This document shows, piece after piece, positions 24,486 to 32,601 of a stretch of 35,428 bases of DNA (the first letter of the stretch is position 1; each line of letters begins with the position of its first letter). The stretch is from Clostridiaceae bacterium (lineage in GTDB: Bacteria > Bacillota > Clostridia > Peptostreptococcales > T1SED10-28). The stretch covers positions 1 to 35,428 of the forward strand of contig PWFQ01000035.1 in the NCBI GenBank assembly GCA_003554105.1, written 5' to 3'. The notes under the pieces were generated by a model. It had not been told where the DNA came from. It saw only the letters and a list, made by a program, of their open reading frames with translations, and did no database searches. The position numbers were made by a program, and so were the translations under genes.

Positions 24486-25856
24486 TTATTTCACCTCGTT
24501 TGCTTTCTTTGCTTCTTTTATTAATGCTTCCAAAAATCCTGCTCCATTAACTTCCAACGGGACTATAGGAATTCCCAGAGCAGAAGAGACTGATTCAAGG
24601 CTATGGTCATCAAGAAAGAGCGTTTCTTCTGATTTTAACATCGCTCTCGGTACAACAATGAAAGAACTTGATTTTAATGTTTTCTTTTTATGACGAAAAG
24701 TTTTTATCAGATCTCCACCCGTCACCAATCCACTGACAGTTATATTGTGACCGAAAAAGTCATTAACCACCGGAACAACTTCAAATTGAAGCGTTGGCAG
24801 AGTCTGCATGATCTTCTCTGTCAGGTTTTTCATGAAGTCCTCCGCTAAAGTTCCTGTAGCAACAGCTATTTTTAGATGTTTTGTATTTTCTAATTCTTTT
24901 GCGGTCGTCTTCCCTCGTTCATCTATCCATCGCTCCACTTCAGTATTAAACTTCCTGATTAAACCTACCCCGTTTTCTATCTGAGGAAATCCTTCATAAT
25001 CATCATATGAAGGAATCGGTATTTTTGCAAGTAAGTAAAATTCGTCAGATAAATGAACTAACTTCCTTCCCTTTTCCACCATATTTTTCTTTTGCCACTT
25101 CTCAACCTGGTTGACAACACCAACAGCCAACCTGCCATTGTATGCCTCTATGTTCTTTAAGTCTTCACGAAATTTTGTGATCCCTACAGGAACGATTGCC
25201 GTGGAAACTACATTCTTCAAACGGGAAAGATCTGATATCGTCCGATCCAGTTCTATACCGTCATTAATCTTAGGACATAAAACGATTTGGCAGTTCATTC
25301 TGATTTCATTTCGATCGAACTTTTTCATTAATTCGTAAATGCGACCTGCTCTCTTATTGTTTAACATCTCTTTTCTGAGCTGAGGATTCGTCGAATGAAC
25401 TGATAAATTCAACGGACTGATTCGATATTGTATGATTCTTACTATTTCCTCATCCGTCATATTGGTCAGGGTGATGTAATTTCCCTGAAGAAAAGAAAGA
25501 CGGGAATCGTCATCTTTAAAATACAAGGTTTCTCTCATATTCTCCGGTAATTGATCGATAAAACAGAAAATACATTTATTTTGACAGTGTTTCGATTGAT
25601 CAATAATGGGATTTTCAAATTCCAGACCAAGATCTTCATCATAGTCTTTTTCGATTTCTAGGCTCCAAATCTCACCATCGCATTTTTGTATTTCAACTTC
25701 TAAGAATTCCTCAGTAATCGAGAATCGATATTCAATAATATCCGACATCTGTTTGCCGTTTATGGTCAGAAGAATATCTCCTTCCTCAATACCCAGTTCT
25801 TCTCCTATGCTTTCAGGAAGCACTTTACTGATTAATTGTATTCCTTGTTCTTTCAA
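24486..25856 (-). CDS. DUF512 family protein with PDZ and radical-SAM-like Fe-S domain
   Basis: A 456-residue cytoplasmic protein. Residues 1-~65 form a PDZ-like domain (LGIEEGDILLTINGKQM). A CxxxCxxC cluster at C91, C95 and C98 (CQNKCIFCFIDQLP) begins a radical SAM-like barrel. The C-terminal half is DUF512, with TGTLAEDFMKNL, VTGGDLIKTF and FLDDHSLE near the end. The family is widespread in Firmicutes next to der, but its reaction is not known to me. The start is TTG at 25856, supported by AGAAGGTGA upstream. It is the first gene of DUF512-der-plsY-gpsA and lies immediately downstream of the promoter and operator region at 25872-25966. Confidence 0.9.
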   Translation of the reverse strand: MKEQGIQLISKVLPESIGEELGIEEGDILLTINGKQMSDIIEYRFSITEEFLEVEIQKCDGEIWSLEIEKDYDEDLGLEFENPIIDQSKHCQNKCIFCFIDQLPENMRETLYFKDDDSRLSFLQGNYITLTNMTDEEIVRIIQYRISPLNLSVHSTNPQLRKEMLNNKRAGRIYELMKKFDRNEIRMNCQIVLCPKINDGIELDRTISDLSRLKNVVSTAIVPVGITKFREDLKNIEAYNGRLAVGVVNQVEKWQKKNMVEKGRKLVHLSDEFYLLAKIPIPSYDDYEGFPQIENGVGLIRKFNTEVERWIDERGKTTAKELENTKHLKIAVATGTLAEDFMKNLTEKIMQTLPTLQFEVVPVVNDFFGHNITVSGLVTGGDLIKTFRHKKKTLKSSSFIVVPRAMLKSEETLFLDDHSLESVSSALGIPIVPLEVNGAGFLEALIKEAKKANEVK

Positions 25857-25871
25857 ATTTTCACCTTCTAA

Positions 25872-25888
25872 TTAAGACCTGGTTCTAA
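25872..25888. promoter_or_regulatory. FapR-like operator in the DUF512-der-plsY-gpsA leader
   Basis: TTAAGACCTGGTTCTAA is a near-symmetric 17-mer with TTA..ACC/GGT..TAA arms. It matches the FapR consensus as I recall it (TTAGTACCTRGTACTAA) in 14 of 17 positions. It lies immediately downstream of a promoter -10 (25890-25895) and would cover the transcription start, a repressing position. FapR controls lipid synthesis genes in Firmicutes, and plsY and gpsA are in this operon. fapR itself is not in the window. Confidence 0.6.
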
Positions 25889-25889
25889 T

Positions 25890-25898
25890 ATTATATCA
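25890..25898 (-). promoter_or_regulatory. Promoter P2 of the DUF512 operon, extended -10
   Basis: The minus strand reads TGATATAAT, a perfect -10 with TGn extension, about 34 bases before the TTG start. The spacer region upstream of it holds one copy of the AACCATTGGTT palindrome (25902-25912). Confidence 0.65.
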
Positions 25899-25901
25899 TA
25901 C

Positions 25902-25966
25902 AACCATTGGTTCTTTACAATCTTTTCTATTATACCGTCTAGAGCCCTTTATGTAAACCATTGGTT
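25902..25966. repeat. Two copies of the palindrome AACCATTGGTT, 54 bp apart
   Basis: Identical 11-mers, AACCATTGGTT, lie at 25902-25912 and 25956-25966. Each is symmetric around its central base. Copy one fills the -10/-35 spacer of P2; copy two overlaps the -35 box of P1 by two bases. The start-to-start distance of 54 bp is close to five helical turns, so a protein bound at both would sit on the same face of the DNA. The binding factor is unknown. Confidence 0.6.
25929..25957 (-). promoter_or_regulatory. Promoter P1 of the DUF512 operon
   Basis: On the minus strand TTTACA (25952-25957) and a perfect TATAAT (25929-25934) are separated by 17 bases. It lies upstream of P2, giving tandem promoters for the same operon. 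Confidence 0.75.
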
Positions 25967-25969
25967 AAG

Positions 25970-25999
25970 AAAGAAAAAACATCAGCGATCGCTGATGTT
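25970..25999 (-). terminator. Terminator of ftsZ-nrdR
   Basis: A perfect palindrome covers 25978-25999 with core ATCAGCGATCGCTGAT, followed on the minus strand by TTTTTTCTTTCTT. It overlaps the first two bases (25998-25999) of the nrdR stop complement. The tight symmetry leaves a loop of about four bases. Confidence 0.82.
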
Positions 26000-26453
26000 A
26001 TGAATCTTTTATAAGCTTATTCAATTCATCCATAAAAGTAGTGATGTCCTTAAATTCACGATAAACCGATGCGAAACGGACATAAGCGACTTCATCCAAT
26101 GATTTAAGCTTTTCCATCACCAGCTCTCCAATAAATTTCGTGGTGATTTCTTTTTCCATGGAATTATGAAGAGTTTTTTCGATTTCATCGACGATCTCTT
26201 CGATCTTTTGCATGGAAACCGGCCGTTTTTCACAGGATCGGATAATTCCATTCATGACTTTATTTCGGTTGTAAGCTTCCCGGTCTCCTCCCTTCTTAAT
26301 AACGATAAGAGGAAGTTCTTCAATTTTCTCATAAGTCGTAAAGCGTTTTTTACAGCTTATGCATTCTCTCCGTCTTCGGATTGCTTGTCCTTCTTCTGTC
26401 GGCCTCGAATCCACAACTTTCGATTCATCATTAGAACAAAATGGACAGTTCAT
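25998..26453 (-). CDS. nrdR: Transcriptional repressor NrdR
   Basis: An ATP/dATP-sensing repressor of ribonucleotide reductase genes. The 151-residue protein has an N-terminal zinc ribbon with cysteines C3, C6, C31 and C34 (MNCPFC...CISC) and an ATP-cone domain (about residues 49-140) that senses nucleotides. The ATG follows GGAGGGAGG. It is transcribed with ftsZ, 18 bases after its stop. No NrdR box was recognised within the window, so its targets lie elsewhere. Confidence 0.97.
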   Translation of the reverse strand: MNCPFCSNDESKVVDSRPTEEGQAIRRRRECISCKKRFTTYEKIEELPLIVIKKGGDREAYNRNKVMNGIIRSCEKRPVSMQKIEEIVDEIEKTLHNSMEKEITTKFIGELVMEKLKSLDEVAYVRFASVYREFKDITTFMDELNKLIKDS

Positions 26454-26471
26454 TAAAACCTCCCTCCATCG

Positions 26472-27524
26472 CTATCGTTTTCTACGAAGAAAGACCGGTA
26501 TATCAAAGGTTTCACTTTTCTTTTCGTCTTCTTCGGAAACCTCTTCATGACTTTCATCTTCCACCCGCCTGTCATTTTCGAAGCCCGTAGCAATTACTGT
26601 AATTCTTAATTCGTCATTAAAGTCTTCGTTTATTACAGCACCAAAAATGATATTTGCATCCTCATCTGCCGCTTCCGTTACCAGCTCAGCTGCTTCATTT
26701 ACTTCAAAGAGACCCATTCCAGGTCCTCCGGTAATATTTAAAAGAACTCCCTTCGCTCCTTTAATTGACGTTTCCAACAGAGGGCTTTGTATTGCCTGCC
26801 TGGCTGCTTCCTGAGCACGGTTTTCTCCCACTGCGCTTCCAATACCCATATGGGCCAAACCCTGTTCAAGCATGATTGTTTTTACATCTGCAAAGTCAAG
26901 ATTAACCAGACCAGGAACTGCAATCAGGTCTGAAATACCTTGAACACCTTGCATTAAAACATCATCAGCAATTTTAAATGCATCAAGCATCGTCGTTTTC
27001 TTTTCAATGACCTGTAACAATCGATCATTCGGTATGGTCACCAGAGTGTCTACCTTCCCTCGAAGATCTTCAATCCCTTCCATTGCATGAGCCATTCTCC
27101 TTTTGCCTTCAAAAGTAAAGGGTTTGGTAACAACACCAACAGTCAGAATTCCCATTTCCTTTGCAATTTCAGAAACGATAGGAGCAGCGCCGGTACCGGT
27201 TCCTCCACCCATTCCTGCAGTAACAAATACCATGTCGGCTCCCTCTAGCCGTCGATAAATGTCTTCCTTGCTCTCTGAAGCAGCTTTTCTTCCAATTTCA
27301 GGATTTGCTCCTGCTCCTAAACCTTTCGTCAGCTTCTCTCCGATTTGAAGTTTATGTTCAGCTTTTGAAGAATACAAAGCTTGTTTGTCTGTATTGATTG
27401 CAATAAATTCCACTCCCTTAAGCCCAGACTCCACCATGCGATTGACCGCATTGCTTCCTCCACCACCAACGCCTACTACTTTAATTTGCGCAAATTGGTC
27501 CATATCAACATCGAACTCTAACAT
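26472..27524 (-). CDS. ftsZ: Cell division protein FtsZ
   Basis: A tubulin-like GTPase that forms the division ring. The 350-residue protein has the GTP-binding [13 protein letters not shown] near residues 18-30, the tubulin signature GGGTGTG at 106-112, and the T7 loop [12 protein letters not shown] short acidic linker ([17 protein letters not shown]) leads to the conserved C-terminal tail [10 protein letters not shown], which binds membrane anchors. The ATG follows GGAGGGAG. It has its own transcription unit with nrdR, separated from the upstream cell-wall cluster by a terminator. ftsA, often directly upstream, is not here. Confidence 0.98.
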   Translation of the reverse strand: MLEFDVDMDQFAQIKVVGVGGGGSNAVNRMVESGLKGVEFIAINTDKQALYSSKAEHKLQIGEKLTKGLGAGANPEIGRKAASESKEDIYRRLEGADMVFVTAGMGGGTGTGAAPIVSEIAKEMGILTVGVVTKPFTFEGKRRMAHAMEGIEDLRGKVDTLVTIPNDRLLQVIEKKTTMLDAFKIADDVLMQGVQGISDLIAVPGLVNLDFADVKTIMLEQGLAHMGIGSAVGENRAQEAARQAIQSPLLETSIKGAKGVLLNITGGPGMGLFEVNEAAELVTEAADEDANIIFGAVINEDFNDELRITVIATGFENDRRVEDESHEEVSEEDEKKSETFDIPVFLRRKR

Positions 27525-27594
27525 TGGTCTCCCTCCTGTCCAGTATCTGTAATTCTATAGAAGAATACTCCATATCTTGTGTGTCTATTATCCT

Positions 27595-27600
27595 ATTATA
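27595..27600 (-). promoter_or_regulatory. Probable -10 box of the ftsZ promoter
   Basis: A perfect TATAAT on the minus strand lies 71 bases before the ftsZ start and just after the sbp terminator. No good -35 is seen at 17 bases. A second possible -10 (GATAAT) follows ten bases downstream. Confidence 0.45.
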
Positions 27601-27641
27601 CAATAATTCAACATCATGGTTGGAAAATCCTTTTTTAAAAC

Positions 27642-27672
27642 AAAAAAAATTCAACGAATCGATGAATTTTTT
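27642..27672 (-). terminator. Terminator between sbp and ftsZ
   Basis: A 10-bp AT-rich stem (27644-27653 with 27663-27672, TTCA/TGAA core) with a 9-base loop is followed on the minus strand by a T-run that includes the stem's own T's and continues as TTGTTTT. The stem is weak in GC, so read-through into ftsZ is likely. It overlaps the last bases of the sbp stop codon. Confidence 0.65.
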
Positions 27673-28045
27673 AATGTTTCTTGTTATTCGCTTTTGATTC
27701 CAATCGTACACTCCTCAATCGATGAATAAGAATCCTTCGAATCGTTGCTAAGTTTTGGAATAAACGACCGCCAAACGCAAAAATCGCTGCATAATATAGA
27801 GGGACTCCAAGTTTGTCACCGACATATGCTAAAAGAACAGCAAGAATTGTGTTGCCGAAAAATCCGGAAACAAAAATTTCCACATCGAATTTTTCCTCCA
27901 AAGATGCCCTGAATGCTCCGAAAACAGAATCCAAAGCGGCTAGGATGGCAACGGAAATATATAAAGCAAATCCCGGGGGATATGTAATAGGAACAAACAC
28001 TCCCAGCAATATCCCAAGTAAGATACCAATCAGTGCAAAAATCAT
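27671..28045 (-). CDS. sbp: Small basic family protein Sbp (DUF1290)
   Basis: A 124-residue membrane protein with about three hydrophobic segments (roughly 2-22, 27-45 and 58-80), the conserved AALDSVFGAFRASLE block, and a basic C-terminus (HRLRSVRLESKANNKKH). It is conserved in the division cluster of Firmicutes, between ylxX and ftsA/ftsZ in Bacillus; its function is unclear. The ATG directly follows the stop of the DUF881 gene and shares GGATGGTGA as ribosome site. Confidence 0.92.
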   Translation of the reverse strand: MIFALIGILLGILLGVFVPITYPPGFALYISVAILAALDSVFGAFRASLEEKFDVEIFVSGFFGNTILAVLLAYVGDKLGVPLYYAAIFAFGGRLFQNLATIRRILIHRLRSVRLESKANNKKH

Positions 28046-28765
28046 TTAATCACCATCCTGTATAGAAATATAAGTGTGATTTATCGGTTGTTCAAATCCT
28101 GCTATGATGATTTCTTCTTGAATTTCAGACTGAATAAATAAGTCATAATATTCCCTTAGTATATACGCGTAGGAATTCGGTGCGTTCATAGAAGCATTTA
28201 AAGTATCCGGATCACCGATCGCTTCAATAATAAAGGGTTGTCCAAAAGTTGTATCATTGATAGTGATGGTTGGACCAGCACAAAAGATCTTTGTCCGATT
28301 GGTTACCCTTTGCCCATTGATTGCCAAAGCTTCTGCCCCGGCACGACGCAAGTCATTTATAACATTCAACACATCGATTTCATGGATCACAAGGTTGTTT
28401 GGATCCTCGCCGGGGAAAAGATCTCTCTCACTGTCACCCAATAATACCTTCACTCCGGGTCCCTTTAAAGAAACTTCCTGACTGAAAACTTGCTGAGTCC
28501 ATATTTCGTTTTGTAATACTTCTTCGAGTGTGCCTTCTTTCAGGGCAGTCCTATAGTCTTCAATTTGAGTATGCATTTCGCTGATGGCCTGCTCCAGCTC
28601 ATCAATATTCATCTGAATCTGATCAATTTCTCTGTGGTATGCATCTACGGTATCCAATTGAATAAAGTCATAATGAATTTCCACGTTTTTAATATTCAGC
28701 ACGATCATAAAGGAAACAAGAAAAAGAATCATTCCAAAGATCTTTTGCTCTTTTTTTCTTTTCAT
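28046..28765 (-). CDS. DUF881 family protein (YlxX/YlxW-like), copy 2
   Basis: A 239-residue protein with one N-terminal membrane helix (about residues 9-27) and a coiled coil (about 40-75). The DUF881 domain carries LKGPGVKVLLGDS, DLRRAGAEALAINGQRV and FIIEAIGDPDTLNASMN. It is probably anchored with the domain outside the cell, as in Bacillus YlxW/YlxX, and its role is unknown. It ends next to sbp and starts 14 bases after the other DUF881 gene. The pair share the domain but differ through the coiled coil. The ATG follows AAAGGGGAG. Confidence 0.9.
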   Translation of the reverse strand: MKRKKEQKIFGMILFLVSFMIVLNIKNVEIHYDFIQLDTVDAYHREIDQIQMNIDELEQAISEMHTQIEDYRTALKEGTLEEVLQNEIWTQQVFSQEVSLKGPGVKVLLGDSERDLFPGEDPNNLVIHEIDVLNVINDLRRAGAEALAINGQRVTNRTKIFCAGPTITINDTTFGQPFIIEAIGDPDTLNASMNAPNSYAYILREYYDLFIQSEIQEEIIIAGFEQPINHTYISIQDGD

Positions 28766-28779
28766 TGGAAAACTCCCCT

Positions 28780-29502
28780 TTAATCTCCGCTTGGTTCCAA
28801 AGGTTTAGCAAATTGAAACTCTTCAAGGTTTCGAGCCCTTGACACCGTCAATAATTCTTCTTTTGATACTTCTGCAGTAATAAACTCCATCTGCTTGATC
28901 TCCCAAATCACACCATATCGAAGATTTAAGGCTGCTTCCAGAGTGTCGGGATTACCAATTGCTTTAATCACAAAAGGAGGGTCAATGCTTTGGTCGTTTA
29001 CATGAATTGCATTGGAACCATAATATATTTCAGTTAAAGCGGTATAACGCTCTCCATTAATTTCGATGGCTTCTGCACCGGCAGCATTAAGATTATTCAC
29101 TATGCTGAGTAGTATATCATAATTATAGAGTAAGAATTCCGCCTCATACTCATCGCCGTCAGTATCAATGGTAATCGTCACACCTGGTCCCTGGCCGGGC
29201 AAGGATCCGGAAAATAATTGATAACGCTGCAAGTCCCGTCGAAGATTCCGAATAATAATGTTTTCGTCTGCATCGGACCGCTCATATTCAATCAGACGAT
29301 TTTCAAGTTCCACCAGTTCTTCAGAGAGCTGTTCCCGCTCTTCTTGAAGATTACGAAGTTCAACAGCCAATGCCTGTGCTCTTTGAGTTGATAAAAGCTC
29401 TCCACCTGTTGTGCTTCTCACAGTTTGAAATTGAACTGATACAACAAATACAACAAGCATACATAACAATCCTAAGATAATTTTACTCTTTATGTCTTTC
29501 AT
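28780..29502 (-). CDS. DUF881 family protein (YlxW/YlxX-like), copy 1
   Basis: A 240-residue protein with an N-terminal membrane helix (about 7-25), a coiled coil rich in Glu/Leu (about 40-85) and a DUF881 domain (LPGQGPGVTITIDTDGD, NLNAAGAEAIEINGERY, PFVIKAIGNPDTLEAALN). I start it at the ATG at 29502, which has AAGGGTG upstream. An in-frame GTG three codons earlier overlaps that ribosome site and is unlikely. It lies 28 bases after ftsQ. Confidence 0.9.
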   Translation of the reverse strand: MKDIKSKIILGLLCMLVVFVVSVQFQTVRSTTGGELLSTQRAQALAVELRNLQEEREQLSEELVELENRLIEYERSDADENIIIRNLRRDLQRYQLFSGSLPGQGPGVTITIDTDGDEYEAEFLLYNYDILLSIVNNLNAAGAEAIEINGERYTALTEIYYGSNAIHVNDQSIDPPFVIKAIGNPDTLEAALNLRYGVIWEIKQMEFITAEVSKEELLTVSRARNLEEFQFAKPLEPSGD

Positions 29503-29530
29503 TCTTCTCACCCTTTTTTAACATAACTGC

Positions 29531-30364
29531 TTATCCGCCTGAGCTTTCATCGTCCTCCTGATCATCCGCCTCATCATCCGGGTCTTCTTCATTTTCAATG
29601 TCGGGAGGATCGGTTTCCAGTCTCTTTCTTTGTTGATATGTACCCACTTCTGTATATAGATACCCATCATATTTTCCTATAATTGAATAATTTCTTTGTC
29701 CACGGGAAAGAAGCTCATCATAAATTTCTTCAACAGCGACGACTGTTGTGGGAACATCAACTCCTTTATCGAAAACCAAATCGATATTTTGTGATGTTTC
29801 TACAATGATATCCTCTTCATATGCAATAATCTCAATAATATCTTCGAAAATTGATGTCTGAGATAATGCTTCATAAAGAAGAAAACTCGACAACAAAGTA
29901 TCAAGACGATCCATCTCCAAAGGTCTGCCTTTTTGGAAACCCTGAACATTAAAGCCTCTAAAGATTGGTAAATCCCCTACAATAATGGAATCATTGCTTT
30001 CTAATACCACACCTTCGTAGTCAACTGTAAGAAATTTACCACTATAAGGTATTATAGCATATTTTTCTCTCTCTTTCAGTTGAATCCATAAGCGATTCGG
30101 TAACTCTTTTGAAATTTTTGCTTCTTTTATATAGGGATTCTTCTCTAAGATCTCTAATTTATCTCCGGTTGAGTATTTTAGTAGATGCTGGTCAAGCACC
30201 AATCCCGTCTCTTCAATAAATTCCTCCGCATTAACATAGGGAGAGTCAGGGAAATCAATGGAACTAAGCATAAAGTAGTCCATAGATAAAGTGCGCAGGA
30301 AAAGAACTCCCATGATAATGATGATGAGTAAACCTCCCTTAAAAATTTGCCATAATTTCTTCAT
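29531..30364 (-). CDS. ftsQ: Cell division protein FtsQ/DivIB
   Basis: A 277-residue divisome protein with a short cytoplasmic basic start (MKKLWQIFKGG), one membrane helix (about 10-28), an extracellular POTRA domain (about 32-100, IDFPDSPYVNAEEFIEETGL...NPYIKEAKISKELPNRLWIQLKEREKYAII) and a beta domain. The last ~25 residues are strongly acidic (IENEEDPDDEADDQEDDESSGG), an unstructured tail. It links septal peptidoglycan synthesis (FtsW/FtsI) to the divisome. The ATG has AAGGTGA upstream; murG ends nine bases before it. Confidence 0.93.
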   Translation of the reverse strand: MKKLWQIFKGGLLIIIIMGVLFLRTLSMDYFMLSSIDFPDSPYVNAEEFIEETGLVLDQHLLKYSTGDKLEILEKNPYIKEAKISKELPNRLWIQLKEREKYAIIPYSGKFLTVDYEGVVLESNDSIIVGDLPIFRGFNVQGFQKGRPLEMDRLDTLLSSFLLYEALSQTSIFEDIIEIIAYEEDIIVETSQNIDLVFDKGVDVPTTVVAVEEIYDELLSRGQRNYSIIGKYDGYLYTEVGTYQQRKRLETDPPDIENEEDPDDEADDQEDDESSGG

Positions 30365-30373
30365 GAGATCACC

Positions 30374-31462
30374 TTATTTCTTCTCAAAAATTACTTGTTG
30401 AATTCTATTATATATTTCGTCAGCTGCTGATATGATCCCATGTTCTAAATTCAGCCTTGTCATTTTCTCCATTGTTTCATGACTGCCAAGTAGATCTTCA
30501 ATGGTTTTATGAAGAATTGAACCACTTAGATCACTTTCAAGGACTACTTTTGCGCCACCATAACTTTCAATACTGCGGGCATTATATTCTTGGTGGTTTT
30601 CAGCAGTGCGGGCTTTTGGAATTAATATGCAGGGTACTCCAACTGCAAGTATTTCTGCAATCGTTATTGCTCCTGCGCTGGCAATAATTAAGTCCGCCCT
30701 CTCCATTTCTTTAGGCATATCATTTATATAGGATCGGAGTTCAATGCCGGGATGATTCATCTTACTGTTAATCTCCTCAAAATGCGTTTTTCCCGTCACC
30801 CAAATGAGTTTATAAGGCAACGAGGACTGTAGTAAGCTCAATTCAATCAAGGCATTATTCAAAGCTTTTGCTCCTCCGCTCCCACCAAAAACCAGTACAG
30901 AGGGGACAGGATTTTTTATTCGCTGTACTATTTTCCGTCTCCTGTAAATCTCTTTAAATTCTTCCCGAATGGGATTTCCCGTGACATACAGATGATCTTT
31001 CCTCTGAAAATATTGATGAGAATCACTGAAACTAGTACATACAGCATCCACCTTGCGGGAGAGAATCTTCGTCGTTAATCCCGGGTATACGTTTTGTTCA
31101 TGAATAAGAGTTGGAATATTCTTTGCGGCTGCAGCATATAGAATGGGACCACTGACATATCCTCCTGTTCCGATAACGATATCAGGTTCAAATTGTTGAA
31201 GGATCTTTTTTGACTGACGAAGTCCTTTGAGTAATTGCACACCACTCCTGATATTATGAAACGAGAGTTTTCTCATCAAGTATCCTACTGTAATGTGGTT
31301 CATTCTATAGCCTTTTTCAGGGATAACCGTTGCTTCCAATCCGTTTTTTGTTCCCACAAACAGGATGTCTGCTTCAGGATGATGTTTAAGAATTGTTTCT
31401 GCGATAGCAAGAGCAGGATAGATATGTCCTCCTGTACCCCCTCCGCTGATGATTACTCTCAT
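30374..31462 (-). CDS. murG: UDP-GlcNAc:lipid I N-acetylglucosaminyltransferase MurG
   Basis: A peripheral membrane glycosyltransferase (family 28) that converts lipid I to lipid II. The 362-residue chain opens MRVIISGGGTGGHIYPALA and has VIGTGGYVSGP, LIHEQNVYPG and the UDP-GlcNAc site VFGGSGGAKALN, plus ASAGAITIAEILAVGVPCILIPKARTAENHQEYNA. The length is normal. Its ATG overlaps the ftsW stop by four bases (ATGA), so translation is coupled. Confidence 0.97.
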   Translation of the reverse strand: MRVIISGGGTGGHIYPALAIAETILKHHPEADILFVGTKNGLEATVIPEKGYRMNHITVGYLMRKLSFHNIRSGVQLLKGLRQSKKILQQFEPDIVIGTGGYVSGPILYAAAAKNIPTLIHEQNVYPGLTTKILSRKVDAVCTSFSDSHQYFQRKDHLYVTGNPIREEFKEIYRRRKIVQRIKNPVPSVLVFGGSGGAKALNNALIELSLLQSSLPYKLIWVTGKTHFEEINSKMNHPGIELRSYINDMPKEMERADLIIASAGAITIAEILAVGVPCILIPKARTAENHQEYNARSIESYGGAKVVLESDLSGSILHKTIEDLLGSHETMEKMTRLNLEHGIISAADEIYNRIQQVIFEKK

Positions 31463-32601
31463 GATGCTTCTCCTTCCTTGATTTCGAAGTTGCAGTACTT
31501 CGATATATTGACAAGAATACCGGCTGCACCCATCAAGATCAAAAGAGAGGTTCCTCCATAACTGACGAAGGGCAAAGGCATTCCGGTTACCGGCATTGAT
31601 GACGTTGCAACAGCAATGTTTATGATTGCTTGTGATCCGATCATTGCAACGATTCCTGTTGCCATCAAGCTGCTGAATAGATCCGGTGCATTCATTGCGA
31701 TTTTAATCCCTTTCCAAATTAAGAGTAAAAATAACATTATTACAATGAGACCGCCCACATACCCCAGTTCTTCCCCAATAATGGAAAAAATAAAGTCGTT
31801 TTGAGGCTCCGGCAAGTAAAGATGTTTCTGAACACTTTGCCCCAGGCCCTGTCCAGTGACTCCACCGGATCCGAGAGCATAAAGAGATTGAATTACTTGA
31901 TATCCGTCACCCTGGGCATACTCCCATGGATCAACAAAAGAGATTAATCTTTGAGCCCGGTAGTTTGTAATTGTTCCGGTGATCAATACATGATAACTCA
32001 TATATGCCAGACTCCCAACTCCTGCTGACACAACCAGAAAAAAATGGGAGAATTTCATCCCGCCGACGAAAAGCAGAGATCCTATAATGATCATCATAAC
32101 AATTGCAGTGCTGAAATCCGGTTGCTCCCGCAAAAGAAGAAAAAAGATTCCTGCTAAAAGCAAATAAGGCAATTGTCCGGTTATCAATTTCTGAATTCTA
32201 TGCTGACGTTTTTCAATTGAAGCACTTAAAAATATGATCAGCCCCATTTTTGCTACTTCTGACGGCATAAATTGAATGGGTCCCAGCCTTAGCCACCGAG
32301 TCGCACCTTTTGCAGTGATTCCAAGGGGGGTGTATAAAAGCAGAAGCAAAAAAACAATGCTCATGATCAAAATAAGCGGTGCCCAACGTTTCCATACAAC
32401 ATACTTGATGTTTGACGTTATAAACATCACAAAAGATCCCAAAATTGCCCAACGAACCATCAATTTCAGGTAATGCAATCCATCTCCATAATGCACTAAG
32501 GTGTACGTATAGCTTGAACTGAAAACCATAATAATTCCTATGGCAACCAGACCGGCAACGGAAGCAATAACGGTAAAATCCGTTGCATTCTTTTTAACCA
32601 T
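31459..32601 (-). CDS. ftsW: Lipid II polymerase FtsW/SpoVE (SEDS family)
   Basis: A 380-residue SEDS membrane glycosyltransferase with about ten membrane helices. It has the family motifs GATRWLRLGPIQFMPSEVAKMGLI, REQPDFSTAIVMM (likely catalytic Asp), GYQVIQSLYALGSGGVTGQGLG and NDFIFSIIGEELGYVGG. SEDS enzymes polymerise lipid II into septal peptidoglycan. FtsW and SpoVE cannot be told apart from sequence; its place in the division cluster favours FtsW, or SpoVE as in Bacillus. Its ATG overlaps the murD stop as TAATG, with AAGGAGG upstream. Confidence 0.93.
   Translation of the reverse strand: MVKKNATDFTVIASVAGLVAIGIIMVFSSSYTYTLVHYGDGLHYLKLMVRWAILGSFVMFITSNIKYVVWKRWAPLILIMSIVFLLLLLYTPLGITAKGATRWLRLGPIQFMPSEVAKMGLIIFLSASIEKRQHRIQKLITGQLPYLLLAGIFFLLLREQPDFSTAIVMMIIIGSLLFVGGMKFSHFFLVVSAGVGSLAYMSYHVLITGTITNYRAQRLISFVDPWEYAQGDGYQVIQSLYALGSGGVTGQGLGQSVQKHLYLPEPQNDFIFSIIGEELGYVGGLIVIMLFLLLIWKGIKIAMNAPDLFSSLMATGIVAMIGSQAIINIAVATSSMPVTGMPLPFVSYGGTSLLILMGAAGILVNISKYCNFEIKEGEAS

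Noticed and set aside
27505-27711. A 68-codon minus-strand open frame between sbp and ftsZ
   Set aside because: It overlaps the end of sbp, the terminator, the probable ftsZ promoter and the start of ftsZ, and resembles no known protein.
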